The translations under genes and the position numbers were made by a program. From Bacteroidales bacterium (GTDB lineage Bacteria; Bacteroidota; Bacteroidia; Bacteroidales; UBA932), in NCBI GenBank assembly GCA_017544005.1, contig JAFYEZ010000027.1:1-61424 (forward strand): DNA of 61,424 bases, in the 5' to 3' direction. Below are positions 50,251 to 59,622 of the stretch, piece by piece; the stretch's first letter is position 1; the number at the start of each line of letters is the position of its first letter. Under the pieces are notes generated by a model. The model was not told the origin of the DNA, ran no database searches, and saw nothing but the letters and a program-made list of their open reading frames with translations.

Positions 50251-50290
50251 AATAAGCGATTTGACTACCAAGTCAAATCGCTTATTTTTT
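50251..50290 (+). terminator. 16-bp perfect terminator hairpin containing the hisS stop codon
   Basis: AATAAGCGATTTGACT (50251-50266) pairs perfectly with 50271-50286 across the loop ACCA and is followed by TTTT. It ends the Cys-rich lipoprotein transcript. The hisS stop (50265-50267) lies at the loop and its last codons form one arm. The upstream TCGCTTA (50241-50247) can pair with TAAGCGA (50253-50259) as a competing hairpin. Confidence 0.9.
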
Positions 50291-51575
50291 GTGCGCTTTC
50301 GGTGCGTTGCTCCCCGGTCGCGAGATTCTTGAGGGTAACGGTTCCGGCGGCCATTTCATCGCCGCCGACGATAGCCAGGTAGCGGATGCCCTTGCAATCG
50401 GCATATTCAAACTGTTTGCGCAGTTTGGCGGCCTCCGGATAGACTTCGCAGCGAATGCCGCGCGCGCGGAGCGAGGCGGCTACCGGCAGCAGCCAGGCCA
50501 CTTCCGCTTCGCCCATGTTGGTAAAAAGAATATCGGCGGATCCTTCCATTCCCTGCGGGAAAAGATTCAGGCCGGCCAGCACGTCGTAGATCCGGTCCGC
50601 GCCGAACGAAATACCTACGCCGGACATCCCGGGCAGCCCGAAGATACCGGTCAGGTCGTCGTAACGGCCGCCACCGCAGATGCTTCCGATCTGGAAATCG
50701 AGGGCCTTGACCTCGAAAATGGCACCCGTATAATAATTGAGCCCGCGCGCAAGCGAAAGATCGAGTTCGACGTCGATCCCCACAGCGGCCCGGTCAATCA
50801 GGCCGAAGAGCGTCGAGACCTCCTCCAGGCCCTTGCGGCCGATCTCGGAGGCGGCAAGTACCTGCTCCATCCGGGCCAGTTTCTCCACCGTGGTTCCCGA
50901 AAGGGTCAGCACCGGCTCGATCACGGCGACCTCTGCCGCGGAAAGCCCCTTCTCCGCGAGCTCCTCCTTGACGGCATCCAGGCCGATCTTGTCGATCTTG
51001 TCGATGGCCACGGTGATGTCGATCAGCTTGTCCGGCGCGCCGCACACCTCCGCCAGGCCGGCGAGAATCTTGCGGTTGTTGATCTTCAGGCAGACGCGGA
51101 TTCCCAGTTTGCCGAATACCTCATCCACAATTTGGACCAACTCCAGTTCATTGAGCAGCGAACGGCTGCCGATGGCATCCACATCGCACTGGTAGAACTC
51201 ACGGTAGCGTCCCTTCTGCGGACGGTCTGCGCGCCAGACGGGCTGAATCTGGTAGCGCTTGAAGGGGAAGGAGATTTCTCCCTGGTGCTGCACCACGTAG
51301 CGCGCAAAGGGCACGGTCAGGTCGTAGCGAAGTCCCTTCTCCGGCGGCAGGTCTGCCTTTTCGCCGCTATTCTGAATCCGGAAAAGAAGCTTGTCCCCTT
51401 CTTCGCCGTATTTCCCCATCAGCGTGCTGAGGTTCTCCATGGCCGGGGTTTCGATCCCCTGGTAACCATACTTGACAAAAACCGATTTGACGGTGTCGAA
51501 AATGTAGTTGCGGCCGACCATCTCGGCGGTGCCGAAATCTCGCGTGCCTTTCGGAATTGAGGGCTTCTGAGCCAT
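50265..51575 (-). CDS. hisS: Histidyl-tRNA synthetase
   Basis: This 436-residue class II synthetase charges tRNA-His. It has motif 1 around [16 protein letters not shown], motif 2 [20 protein letters not shown]-type sequence, the HisA/HisB boxes ([24 protein letters not shown]) and the C-terminal anticodon domain. The gene follows nfnB/sudA by 12 bases and so can be read with it. The 3' end is built into a terminator hairpin. Confidence 0.96.
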   Translation of the reverse strand: MAQKPSIPKGTRDFGTAEMVGRNYIFDTVKSVFVKYGYQGIETPAMENLSTLMGKYGEEGDKLLFRIQNSGEKADLPPEKGLRYDLTVPFARYVVQHQGEISFPFKRYQIQPVWRADRPQKGRYREFYQCDVDAIGSRSLLNELELVQIVDEVFGKLGIRVCLKINNRKILAGLAEVCGAPDKLIDITVAIDKIDKIGLDAVKEELAEKGLSAAEVAVIEPVLTLSGTTVEKLARMEQVLAASEIGRKGLEEVSTLFGLIDRAAVGIDVELDLSLARGLNYYTGAIFEVKALDFQIGSICGGGRYDDLTGIFGLPGMSGVGISFGADRIYDVLAGLNLFPQGMEGSADILFTNMGEAEVAWLLPVAASLRARGIRCEVYPEAAKLRKQFEYADCKGIRYLAIVGGDEMAAGTVTLKNLATGEQRTESAQKISDLTW

Positions 51576-51587
51576 TGTATCGTGTTT

Positions 51588-52973
51588 TTAGGCTTTGTTC
51601 TGAATATAACTGTCGATAGCGGCGGCAGCGCGACGGCCAGCGCCCATCGCCAGGATGACGGTGGCAGCGCCGGTCACGGCGTCTCCGCCGGCAAATACAC
51701 CTGGACGGGTGGTTGCACCCACTTCATCGGCCACCAGGCAACCGCGGCGGTTGGTTTCCAAACCGGCCGTGGTTCCGGCAATCAGGGGGTTCGGCGAGGT
51801 GCCGAGGGCCATGATGACCACGTCGGCTTCGATCTCGAATTCGCTGCCCGCCACCGGAACGGGGCTGCGGCGGCCGCTCTCGTCGGGCGCGCCGAGTTCC
51901 ATTTGGATGCAGCGCAGTCCGCGGACCGTTCCCTTCTCATCCCCAAGGATTTCCACCGGGTTGGTGAGCATCCGGAAGGTAATCCCCTCCTCCTTGGCGT
52001 GATGCACCTCCTCGGCGCGGGCCGGCAGTTCCTTCTCCGTACGCCGATAGACGATGGAAACCTCAGAGCCTAGGCGGAGCGCCGTACGGGCGGCGTCCAT
52101 CGCCACGTTGCCGCCGCCGACCACCACCGTGTGGCGGCCGATCCGGATGGGCGTGTCGCTCGCAGGATCATAGGCCTGCATCAGATTGCTGCGGGTCAGG
52201 TATTCGTTGGCGGAGAAAACACCGTTCAGGTTCTCTCCGGGAATGTCCATAAACTTGGGAAGTCCCGCGCCGGAGCCGATAAAGACGGCTTCGAAGCCTT
52301 CGCGGTCCATCAGCTCGTCGATGGTCACCGTGCGGCCGATTACGACGTTGGTCTCGATCTTGACGCCCAGCGCGCGAACGTTTCCGATCTCATGCGCCAC
52401 CACCTTCTCCTTGGGCAGGCGGAACTCGGGGATGCCGTACTGCAAGACGCCGCCCGCTTTGTGGAGCATCTCGAAGATGGTGACATCATAGCCGAGGCGG
52501 GCCAGGTCGCTGGCGCAGGCCAGACCGGAGGGGCCGCTGCCGATGATGGCTACGCGGTGGCCGTTCGAAGAGGCCTTCTCCGCCACGGAAACGCCGTTTT
52601 CACGACTCCAGTCGGCCACAAAACGTTCCAGCCGGCCGATCGCCAGCGGTTCGCCCTTCACGCCGAGAATGCAGCTGCCTTCACATTGCGTCTCCTGCGG
52701 GCAGACCCGGCCGCAGACGGCGGGCAGCGAACTGTCGCGCGCAATGATGCGGGCGGCAGAGGCAAAATCGCCCCTGGCCACTTCGGCGATGAAGGCGGGA
52801 ATCTGCAGGTTGACCGGGCAGTGCGCCACGCAGCGCGGATTCTTGCAGTTCAGGCAACGGGAGGCCTCGGCGACCGCCTCTTCGGCGCTGTAGCCGCAGC
52901 AGACCTCTTCAAAATTGCGGGCGCGGACTTTCGGGTCCTGTTCCCGTACGGGGATTCGTTTCAAGCGATCCAT
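51588..52973 (-). CDS. NfnB/SudA-type subunit of NADH-dependent ferredoxin:NADP oxidoreductase (GltD-like)
   Basis: This 461-residue protein resembles the GltD family. An N-terminal 4Fe-4S region has CLNCKNPRCVAHCP and VCPQETQCEGSC. It is followed by a FAD site GSGPSGLACASDL and an NADPH site GGGNVAMDAARTALRLG. Together with the 284-residue subunit just upstream it matches NfnAB (also SudAB), which bifurcates or confurcates electrons among NADH, NADPH and ferredoxin. The ATG at 52973 lies in the stop of the other subunit (TGATG), fixing the start. Confidence 0.9.
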   Translation of the reverse strand: MDRLKRIPVREQDPKVRARNFEEVCCGYSAEEAVAEASRCLNCKNPRCVAHCPVNLQIPAFIAEVARGDFASAARIIARDSSLPAVCGRVCPQETQCEGSCILGVKGEPLAIGRLERFVADWSRENGVSVAEKASSNGHRVAIIGSGPSGLACASDLARLGYDVTIFEMLHKAGGVLQYGIPEFRLPKEKVVAHEIGNVRALGVKIETNVVIGRTVTIDELMDREGFEAVFIGSGAGLPKFMDIPGENLNGVFSANEYLTRSNLMQAYDPASDTPIRIGRHTVVVGGGNVAMDAARTALRLGSEVSIVYRRTEKELPARAEEVHHAKEEGITFRMLTNPVEILGDEKGTVRGLRCIQMELGAPDESGRRSPVPVAGSEFEIEADVVIMALGTSPNPLIAGTTAGLETNRRGCLVADEVGATTRPGVFAGGDAVTGAATVILAMGAGRRAAAAIDSYIQNKA

Positions 52974-53827
52974 CAGGCGTCCCTCCCGATTTTGCATGTG
53001 TGATCTTTTTCCTGTTCCAGGTCGCGGTACATGCCCTGGCGGCGCATCGCCTCGTCGAAATCCACCTGATAGGCATCGAACTCGGGGCCTTCCACGCAGG
53101 CGAAACGGGTCTTTCCCCCCACCGTCACGCGGCAGGCGCCGCACATGCCGGTTCCGTCTACCATCAGCGTATTGAGGCTGACCGTCAGCGGAATGCCGGA
53201 AGGCTGGAGGGTGAGGGCCGTGAATTTCATCATGATCATGGGGCCGATAGCCACCGCCTGGTCATAGGAATTGCCTTCTGCAAGCAGACGCGTGATGACT
53301 GCGGTCACCAGCCCTTTCTCCCCGCGCGAACCGTCGTCGGTGCAGACATGGAGATGGTCGCAGACGGCGCGGAGCTCCTCCTCCAGGATAATGAGTTCCG
53401 CATTCTTGGCGCCGGCAATCAGGTCGATCCTGGCACCGCGTTCGTGGAGATACTTCACCTGGGGATACACCGGGGCGGCACCGAGACCGCCCGCCACAAA
53501 GAGGAAACGGGTGGTACGGATACGCTCGTCGCTCCAGCCGACAAATTCGGACGGCTGTCCGAGCGGACCTACGAAATCGGTGAAAGAGTCGCCCTCCGCC
53601 AGGCTGTTGATCAGCCGCGTGGAAGCGCCGATGGCCTGGGTGCAGATGGTGACAGTGCCTTCCCTGCGATCATAGTCACAGATGGTCAGCGGGATCCGTT
53701 CCCCCTGCTCGCGTGCGCGCACAATCAGAAACTGCCCCGGCTGCGCCGCAGCGGCGAGTCGGGGAGCCTCCACCTTCATCAGGGTGATGGTGGGTGTCAG
53801 GGTTCGTTTGGAGACGATGCGAAACAT
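52973..53827 (-). CDS. NfnA/SudB-type FAD/2Fe-2S subunit of ferredoxin:NADP oxidoreductase
   Basis: This 284-residue protein has the ferredoxin-NADP-reductase fold of dihydroorotate dehydrogenase electron-transfer subunits. The FAD site is ERIPLTICDYD, the nucleotide site VAGGLGAAPVYPQ, and a C-terminal 2Fe-2S loop MCGACRVTVGGKTRFACVEG follows. It is the NADH-binding partner of the GltD-like subunit, to which it is translationally coupled. The HMA protein gene lies 9 bases upstream. Confidence 0.9.
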   Translation of the reverse strand: MFRIVSKRTLTPTITLMKVEAPRLAAAAQPGQFLIVRAREQGERIPLTICDYDRREGTVTICTQAIGASTRLINSLAEGDSFTDFVGPLGQPSEFVGWSDERIRTTRFLFVAGGLGAAPVYPQVKYLHERGARIDLIAGAKNAELIILEEELRAVCDHLHVCTDDGSRGEKGLVTAVITRLLAEGNSYDQAVAIGPMIMMKFTALTLQPSGIPLTVSLNTLMVDGTGMCGACRVTVGGKTRFACVEGPEFDAYQVDFDEAMRRQGMYRDLEQEKDHTCKIGRDA

Positions 53828-53836
53828 GCGGAAGGG

Positions 53837-54154
53837 CTATTTCGCAGCAGCGGGTTCAGCCACCTTGGCGTCGTAGCCGAGTTTGTTGATGGCGGCAATC
53901 AGTTTGTCGATGGTCGTCTTCTCCGGATTGTACTTGACCCAGACCGTCTGGTCGTCCAGTTTGACCTTCATATCGAGGATGCCTTTCTCATAGGGGAGGT
54001 TGGCTTCCACCTTCTTCACACAGTTCTTGCAGTCAATGGTCGTAACGAAGGTAACTTCTGCCACTTTCTTCTGCTTCTTGCCCGCTGCATCGGCCTGGAA
54101 ACCGATCGCAAAGGTCAGGAGCGCCATCAGGCAAAGCGTGAGAATCTTTTTCAT
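53837..54154 (-). CDS. Periplasmic heavy-metal-associated (HMA) domain protein
   Basis: This 105-residue protein has a signal peptide (LMALLTFAIGFQADA) and one HMA domain. The metal site TTIDCKNCVKKVEANLP has cysteines 42 and 45. The domain ends IDKLIAAINKLGYDAKV. It resembles MerP/CopZ-like metal carriers. It follows the TonB receptor gene by 24 bases, and such pairs are frequent in Bacteroidetes, suggesting transfer of copper or another soft metal from receptor to carrier. Confidence 0.92.
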   Translation of the reverse strand: MKKILTLCLMALLTFAIGFQADAAGKKQKKVAEVTFVTTIDCKNCVKKVEANLPYEKGILDMKVKLDDQTVWVKYNPEKTTIDKLIAAINKLGYDAKVAEPAAAK

Positions 54155-54178
54155 AGCAATTTGTATTTTAAGAGTTTA

Positions 54179-56434
54179 TTACATTTTCCAAAGGGTATAG
54201 CGCAGGCCGGCGTAGGCCATCGTGCCCATCAGCGGGCCCCAGACGCATCCGGCGTTGAAATCCGGTCCGAAGGGAGCATCACTGCCGAGGATGGCCGTCT
54301 TCTGGCGGTAATTGAGCAGGTTCTCGCCGCCGATGTAAATATCCAGGCCGCGGAATTTGCGGGTGATCTGTGCGTAGAGCATCGGATAGACCGGGCTCGT
54401 CTCGCGGCCCCAGGCATCCGCTGCGAAGCGCGGCAGGCGCATCGGACCGTTCAACTGGGCGGTGAAATCGAAGATCCACCGGTTCATCGGCAGCGTGTAC
54501 TGCATGTTCAGCACGGCCTTGAACCGGCTGGTCATCGGGCGCTCCACCAAACCCTGGCCGTTCAGGGTCACACGGGCGTCCGTATAGCGGAAGGTGGCCG
54601 TCACATTGAAGCGTTCGAAAGGATCGGTGGTGAAATCCACCTGCCAGGTGTCGGTGTAGGAAGGGCCGTTGAGATTGTAAATCTCGGTAAAGCCGTCGGT
54701 GCACTCCTGGTCCACGATTACCTGCTTGTTGAAGGTGTTATGGAAATAATCGAAGCTCAGGTAAGTGTTTTCCGGATCGTAGCCGAAGGGCAGGTAGAAG
54801 GTCATATTGCCGCCGAAGGTCCAGGCGTCCTCCATCGTATCCAGGCCATCGGCCAGACGGATCAGGCGGCTGGTGGAGAGCATGCCGAGGTTGTCCGCAA
54901 AAATATCGGAGCAGCGATAGCCGCGGCCGCCGAGGGCGCGGAAGACGATCTCGTCGGTGAAGGAGTATTTGAAGTTGGCCCGCGGAGCGAACAGCCAGCC
55001 GTGGCGCCAGTTGTATTCGAGGTTCATGCCGCCCACAAAGGTCACCTTGTCGGTGGTATAGGAGTACTCGCCGAAGAGGGCGGCGGAGGTCTCCCGGCGG
55101 TCCCGGTTGATGGGGACGGCTACGGGCAGCGCAGCCACGGCACCGGCATAGGTCAGATTCTCGGCAAACAGGTCGGAATTGAAGGTCAGTCCGGTCTCGA
55201 CTTTATGATGCTCGTTCAACTCGGTACTGAAAAGCAGGTTGCCGAACAGGGAGGTCTGCTCGCCCAGAAAATCCTTGGTTCCGAAGAAGGATCCGAAGTG
55301 GTGGCGCGTGGCGTCGAGCACCAGCGCGATATTGGTGTTGTGCTCCTCGTTGATGGGAACGCCCACCTTGAGGTAGCCGTTCACGCCGCGGTTGACGATC
55401 TGGGAACCCCAGAGGCCGCCGTCGAGGTTGGCGGTGTTGTCGCGCCCGGCCTGCATCTGGCCGCCGAGGCGGTCTTCATTGATAAAGCGGAAACCGAAGC
55501 GGACCTGCGTGCCGGAAGGATCGTAGTAGAACCAGCGGTTGGCCACGTTGACCTGCATCACCTGCGGCGCATCACGGAAGGTGTCGTTGTTCATATCCAT
55601 GGACATCGCCGTTCCGCCCACATGGGCCAGGAAGATGGTGCTCCACTTGGGGCTGAACTGCAGCGCGGAGGCGACATTGGCCTCAAACATGGCATCGGTG
55701 CTGCCGTAAAGCTGCACAAAGAGCGGCGTTTCATCGGTGGGCTTGCGGTGTTCCATGTTGATCTGGCCCGTGATGGCCTCCAGGCCGTTGATAACCGACG
55801 AGGGGCCTTTGGCAATCTGGATGCTCTCCAGCCACTGCCCCGGCACATAAGACATGCCGAAGGGGCTCAGCAGGCCGCGCATCACCGGCCGGTTCTCGTC
55901 CAGCATCTGCGTATAGGTGCCCGAGAGGCCGAGCAATTTGATCTGCTTGGCGCCGGTCACGGCATCGGAGTAGCCCACCGTCACGCTGGCCGAGTTTTCG
56001 AAACTCTCCGCCAGGGCGCAGCAGGCCATCTTGCAGAGACCGGCGGCCGTGATGACCTCGGTCTTGACGGGTTTCAGCTTGGAAATTCCTGCCTGACGGC
56101 TGGTCACCACCGCCTCATCCACCTCGTTTTCACCGGTCAGGTAGAAATCGGCCGAGGGGGTGCCGGGGACGACGACCACCGTATCGCGGGAGTAGCCCAC
56201 GTAGGTGGCGATCAGCGTTGCGGCCGCCTGGAGATCCAGGTGGAAGACGCCGTCGCCGTCCGTTTCGATAATCTTCTTCTGTTCCAGGTAATAGACCTGC
56301 GCGAAGGGAAGCGGCTCGCTCCCGCCCGACTTCTTGCGGGCATAGACCGTTCCCTTGAAATCCACGGCGTGGAGCGGCAGGACGGCCATCAGCAGCAGAA
56401 GCCCTATGAAGAGTCTTTTGAACACAATATGCAT
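54179..56434 (-). CDS. TonB-dependent outer membrane receptor, metal type
   Basis: This 751-residue protein has a signal peptide (LFIGLLLLMAVLPLHA), a carboxypeptidase-regulatory-like domain (about 24-100), a plug domain (105-230) and a 22-strand-type barrel. Just before the plug's core is LCKMACCALAESFENSASVT, with C134, C138 and C139. This CxxxCC motif recurs, to my memory, in Bacteroidetes receptors next to HMA genes. The ligand is probably a metal or metal chelate. The ATG is 15 bases after a TATTTTTG box. Confidence 0.88.
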   Translation of the reverse strand: MHIVFKRLFIGLLLLMAVLPLHAVDFKGTVYARKKSGGSEPLPFAQVYYLEQKKIIETDGDGVFHLDLQAAATLIATYVGYSRDTVVVVPGTPSADFYLTGENEVDEAVVTSRQAGISKLKPVKTEVITAAGLCKMACCALAESFENSASVTVGYSDAVTGAKQIKLLGLSGTYTQMLDENRPVMRGLLSPFGMSYVPGQWLESIQIAKGPSSVINGLEAITGQINMEHRKPTDETPLFVQLYGSTDAMFEANVASALQFSPKWSTIFLAHVGGTAMSMDMNNDTFRDAPQVMQVNVANRWFYYDPSGTQVRFGFRFINEDRLGGQMQAGRDNTANLDGGLWGSQIVNRGVNGYLKVGVPINEEHNTNIALVLDATRHHFGSFFGTKDFLGEQTSLFGNLLFSTELNEHHKVETGLTFNSDLFAENLTYAGAVAALPVAVPINRDRRETSAALFGEYSYTTDKVTFVGGMNLEYNWRHGWLFAPRANFKYSFTDEIVFRALGGRGYRCSDIFADNLGMLSTSRLIRLADGLDTMEDAWTFGGNMTFYLPFGYDPENTYLSFDYFHNTFNKQVIVDQECTDGFTEIYNLNGPSYTDTWQVDFTTDPFERFNVTATFRYTDARVTLNGQGLVERPMTSRFKAVLNMQYTLPMNRWIFDFTAQLNGPMRLPRFAADAWGRETSPVYPMLYAQITRKFRGLDIYIGGENLLNYRQKTAILGSDAPFGPDFNAGCVWGPLMGTMAYAGLRYTLWKM

Positions 56435-56448
56435 ATTGAATCAATCTA

Positions 56449-56479
56449 CAAAAATAAAAATTAGTACCTATATTTGCAA
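56449..56479 (-). promoter_or_regulatory. Promoter of the TonB receptor-HMA operon
   Basis: On the minus strand TTG (56479-56477) and TATTTTTG (56456-56449) are about 20 bases apart. The divergent sppA box TATATTTG lies within this spacer. Confidence 0.6.
56469..56476 (+). promoter_or_regulatory. Promoter -7 box of sppA
   Basis: The sequence TATATTTG lies 42 bases before the sppA ATG and overlaps the TonB receptor promoter on the other strand. Confidence 0.6.
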
Positions 56480-56518
56480 TGCAAACGCGCATAGGAAAAA
56501 CAAATATCAAGCCATACC

Positions 56519-58288
56519 ATGAAAACTTTCTGGAAAATATTTTTCGGATCGCTGCTCGCCTTCCTGGTGGCCTCCATCCTGACCCTGGCCATCTTCTTCG
56601 GAATCATCGGCGCCATGATCGGCGGTTCGTCCAAAGGGGCAGAACCGATCACCGGCGAAGCCATCCTGAAGCTCGACTTTGCCGCCCCTGTCTCCGAGCA
56701 GAGCCAGGAGAGTTTCCGCTGGTCACCGGCCGCCGGTCCCGACTTCTCCTCGGCCGTTTCCCTGTATGATTATGTCCGGGCGATCGACCGTGCCGCACAG
56801 GATCCCAGCATCAAATTCATCTACATGACGCCCGAGGATCCGATGCTTTCGCAGGCCCAGGCGGAGGAGATCCGCGCCGCGCTGCTGCGCTTCCGCGCCT
56901 CCGGGAAAGCCATCGTCTCCTATTCCAACCGGATGACCGATGCGGGCTACTACCTGGCCTCCGTGTCCGACAAGGTGCTGATGAACAGCTATGGAGATGC
57001 GATGATGCTGGGCATGAGCGGTTCCATGGTGTTTTTCAAGGATGCGCTCGACCGGCTCGGCATCGATGTCCAGCTGATTCGCCACGGCAAGTACAAATCG
57101 GCCGGCGAGACCTTTGTCAAGCGCGACATCTCCCCGGAAAACCGCGAGCAGAACGAAGTGATGCTTCGCTCGATGTGGAACGCGATGGTGACGGATATCT
57201 GCGCTTCGCGCGACCTGGATCCGGAACGCTACAACCGCTGGATTGACAACCTGGAACTCACCGATGCGCCGAGCCTGCTCCAGCGCGGACTGGTGGATGA
57301 ACTCCTCTACCAGAGCGAAGCGGAAGCGTATCTCTGCTCGCTGATGGGCGTTAAGGAACCCGATGATCTGCGGTTCGTGGATATGGCCCGCTACGTGGCG
57401 GCGGCCGGCCAGAAGCCCGCACGGGGCGCCCGCGACCGGATTGCCGTCGTCTATTGCAACGGCGAGATCGTGGTGAGCGGCCCGGAAGGGGCGCTCGCCG
57501 GGGAGTCGATGGCCCATACCCTCGCGGAACTCCGCCGCGACAGCACCGTCAAGGCCGTCGTTCTCCGGGTCAACTCCCCGGGCGGTGACGCCCAGGGCGC
57601 TGAGATCATCAACCACGAACTCGGCCTGCTGAAGGAGGTCAAGCCGGTGATTGCCAGCTACGGCGACTATGCCGCTTCGGGCGGCTACTGGATCTCGGCC
57701 CGTGCCGATAGGATCTTCACCAACCGCGGCACACTGACCGGTTCGATCGGTGTCTTCTCGCTGATTCCCTCCTTTGGAGATGCCCTCCGGAAGAAGGTCG
57801 GCGTCAATATCGTCAACATCAACACGCACCGCCACAGCAGCGCGCTCTCGCTGATGAAGCCCCTCGACCCCAGCGAGCAGGCCTACCTGCTGAAGATGAC
57901 CGAACGGGTCTATTCCGACTTCACGGCACTCGTGGCCGAGGGCCGCAAGATGCCTGTGGAAAAGGTGGATGAACTCGGACAGGGACGCGTCTGGACCGGC
58001 AGTGACGCCGTAGAGCGCGGACTGGCCGACGAAATCGGCGGACTGGTGGACGCCATCGACTATGCGGCAGCCGCCGCCGGACTTTCCGAGGGAGGCTATC
58101 GCGTGGTGGCCTATCCGGCCGTCAAAGGGGTGATGGAACGCCTGATGGAGAGTTTCTCCAAAACCCGCACTTCACTCGAGGCAGCCGCCGATCCAATGAC
58201 GGCCCTCGAGCGGGCCTACGCCCAACTGCGCAAAGAGAACCACGCCCGGGTTTATGCGCGGCTTCCGTGGGTCTATCTGTTTGATTGA
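56519..58288 (+). CDS. sppA: Signal peptide peptidase SppA, 67-kDa type
   Basis: This 589-residue membrane protease degrades cleaved signal peptides. It has an N-terminal anchor (LLAFLVASILTLAIFFGIIG) and two Ser-protease half-domains. The general-base lysine is in GKYKSAGETF (K193) and the nucleophile in DYAASGGYW (S387), as in E. coli SppA. LTGSIGVF supports the second half. It is a long-form enzyme with the lysine in the first half and the serine in the second. Confidence 0.94.
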   Translation: MKTFWKIFFGSLLAFLVASILTLAIFFGIIGAMIGGSSKGAEPITGEAILKLDFAAPVSEQSQESFRWSPAAGPDFSSAVSLYDYVRAIDRAAQDPSIKFIYMTPEDPMLSQAQAEEIRAALLRFRASGKAIVSYSNRMTDAGYYLASVSDKVLMNSYGDAMMLGMSGSMVFFKDALDRLGIDVQLIRHGKYKSAGETFVKRDISPENREQNEVMLRSMWNAMVTDICASRDLDPERYNRWIDNLELTDAPSLLQRGLVDELLYQSEAEAYLCSLMGVKEPDDLRFVDMARYVAAAGQKPARGARDRIAVVYCNGEIVVSGPEGALAGESMAHTLAELRRDSTVKAVVLRVNSPGGDAQGAEIINHELGLLKEVKPVIASYGDYAASGGYWISARADRIFTNRGTLTGSIGVFSLIPSFGDALRKKVGVNIVNINTHRHSSALSLMKPLDPSEQAYLLKMTERVYSDFTALVAEGRKMPVEKVDELGQGRVWTGSDAVERGLADEIGGLVDAIDYAAAAAGLSEGGYRVVAYPAVKGVMERLMESFSKTRTSLEAAADPMTALERAYAQLRKENHARVYARLPWVYLFD

Positions 58289-58291
58289 CGG

Positions 58292-59617
58292 CTAGATCTT
58301 TTCAATCCATACCAGCGTCCGGGTGGCTTCGGTTACCCGGACGCGGTCGTCTAACCGCAGTCCTGCGATACAGACGATGCGCTCCTCCCCTTCCGGCGTG
58401 CGGGTGGTGACCACCACCTGGCGGGCCTTCTGCTCCCGATCCAGCTTTTCATCCACAAAGAAATCGCTCAGCTTCCGGAATCCCTGCATGCCCAGGGGAC
58501 GGAACCGGTCGCCCGGGCGCCAGCGACGGCAGTTCAGCGGAAGCGCCAGGGCATCGGCATCGTCCACCATCGTGCCCTGCGGCAGCCTCCGGGGATCGAA
58601 ATCCTCCGGGCGTGGCGTAATGCGGATGCGCACCTCCGCCGCACAGTCCGCTTCCGCCGCACCGCGCAGCGGATAGCACTTCAACTCAGTGCGGTCCTGC
58701 AGCAGCAGGTGCGTTTCAGAATAAAAACGGCGGCCGGAACCCTCCGCCGAGAGCGACGCCTCCACCGCGTACACCTGCGTTTCGTTGAAGCCGCAGAGGC
58801 TCAGCAGCCGGTAGAGCAGGTAGTGGCGGAAGGGCTCCGCGACAAGGGCCTGCGCGTCAATCACCGTCGCATCATCTTCGCGACGGGTGAACGTGGCGGC
58901 CTTGCCGGCAACGAAATCATCCAGCACCGCCTGCGCCTCCTCCAGATGTGTCATGGTGCGGGCGATATTCGTCAGGAAGGCGGGATTGATCTGCGCAAGG
59001 GCAGGAAAAACCTCCTGGCGGATCCGGTTGCGGGCGAACCGGCAGTCGGAATTGGTGGCATCCTCCCGGAAAGGAATTCCGGCCGATGCCGCAAAAGCGC
59101 GGATCTCCTCCCGGGTAAAGGGGAGCATCGGGCGGACGACCGCCCCGTTGACGGGACGGATACCGGTCAGACCCCGCAGCCCCGTGCCGCGCACCAGGTT
59201 GAGCAGCAGGGTCTCCGCGCTGTCGTTCAGGTGGTGGGCCACCGCCACGTAGCCCAGACCGAGTTCCGCCTGCAGCTGGGCAAACCAGGCGTACCGCAGG
59301 TCGCGGGCGGCCATTTCAAGGGAAATGCCGCGCCGGGCGGCTTCAGCGGCCGTATCGAACCGCCGCACATGAACGGGCAGGCCGTGGGCACCGGCCCAGG
59401 CGCGCACCAGAGCCTCATCGGCATCGCTCTCCGCCCCGCGCAGGGTAAAATTGGCATGGGCCACCACCAGCGGGCAACCCTGCAGCAGCGGGCTGTGCAC
59501 AAAGAGATGGGCCATCGTCATCGAATCGGCACCGCCGCTCAGGGCAAGCAAAAAACCGGACCGCCTCCCCTGCGAGGAGGTGAGGCGGTCCAGTTGCGTG
59601 TCAAATCGGGACTGCAT
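58292..59617 (-). CDS. tilS: tRNA(Ile)-lysidine synthase
   Basis: This 441-residue enzyme modifies C34 of the AUA-reading tRNA-Ile to lysidine. It has the PP-loop LALSGGADSMTMAHLF, HANFTLRGAESDADE, YVAVAHHLNDSAETLLLNL and the C-terminal FRPLGMQGFRKLSDFFVDEK region. The length is standard for the full three-domain form. It follows the DUF3078 gene by 5 bases, and its stop is 3 bases from the convergent sppA stop. Confidence 0.95.
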   Translation of the reverse strand: MQSRFDTQLDRLTSSQGRRSGFLLALSGGADSMTMAHLFVHSPLLQGCPLVVAHANFTLRGAESDADEALVRAWAGAHGLPVHVRRFDTAAEAARRGISLEMAARDLRYAWFAQLQAELGLGYVAVAHHLNDSAETLLLNLVRGTGLRGLTGIRPVNGAVVRPMLPFTREEIRAFAASAGIPFREDATNSDCRFARNRIRQEVFPALAQINPAFLTNIARTMTHLEEAQAVLDDFVAGKAATFTRREDDATVIDAQALVAEPFRHYLLYRLLSLCGFNETQVYAVEASLSAEGSGRRFYSETHLLLQDRTELKCYPLRGAAEADCAAEVRIRITPRPEDFDPRRLPQGTMVDDADALALPLNCRRWRPGDRFRPLGMQGFRKLSDFFVDEKLDREQKARQVVVTTRTPEGEERIVCIAGLRLDDRVRVTEATRTLVWIEKI

Positions 59618-59622
59618 GCCCG

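Noticed and set aside
53000-56464. A 1154-codon open frame on the plus strand
   Set aside because: It runs antisense to four well-identified genes (both NfnAB subunits, HMA, TonB receptor), so it is a shadow despite its length. The same holds for 31700-34132, 11343-13283, 3460-5082 and 16326-18050.
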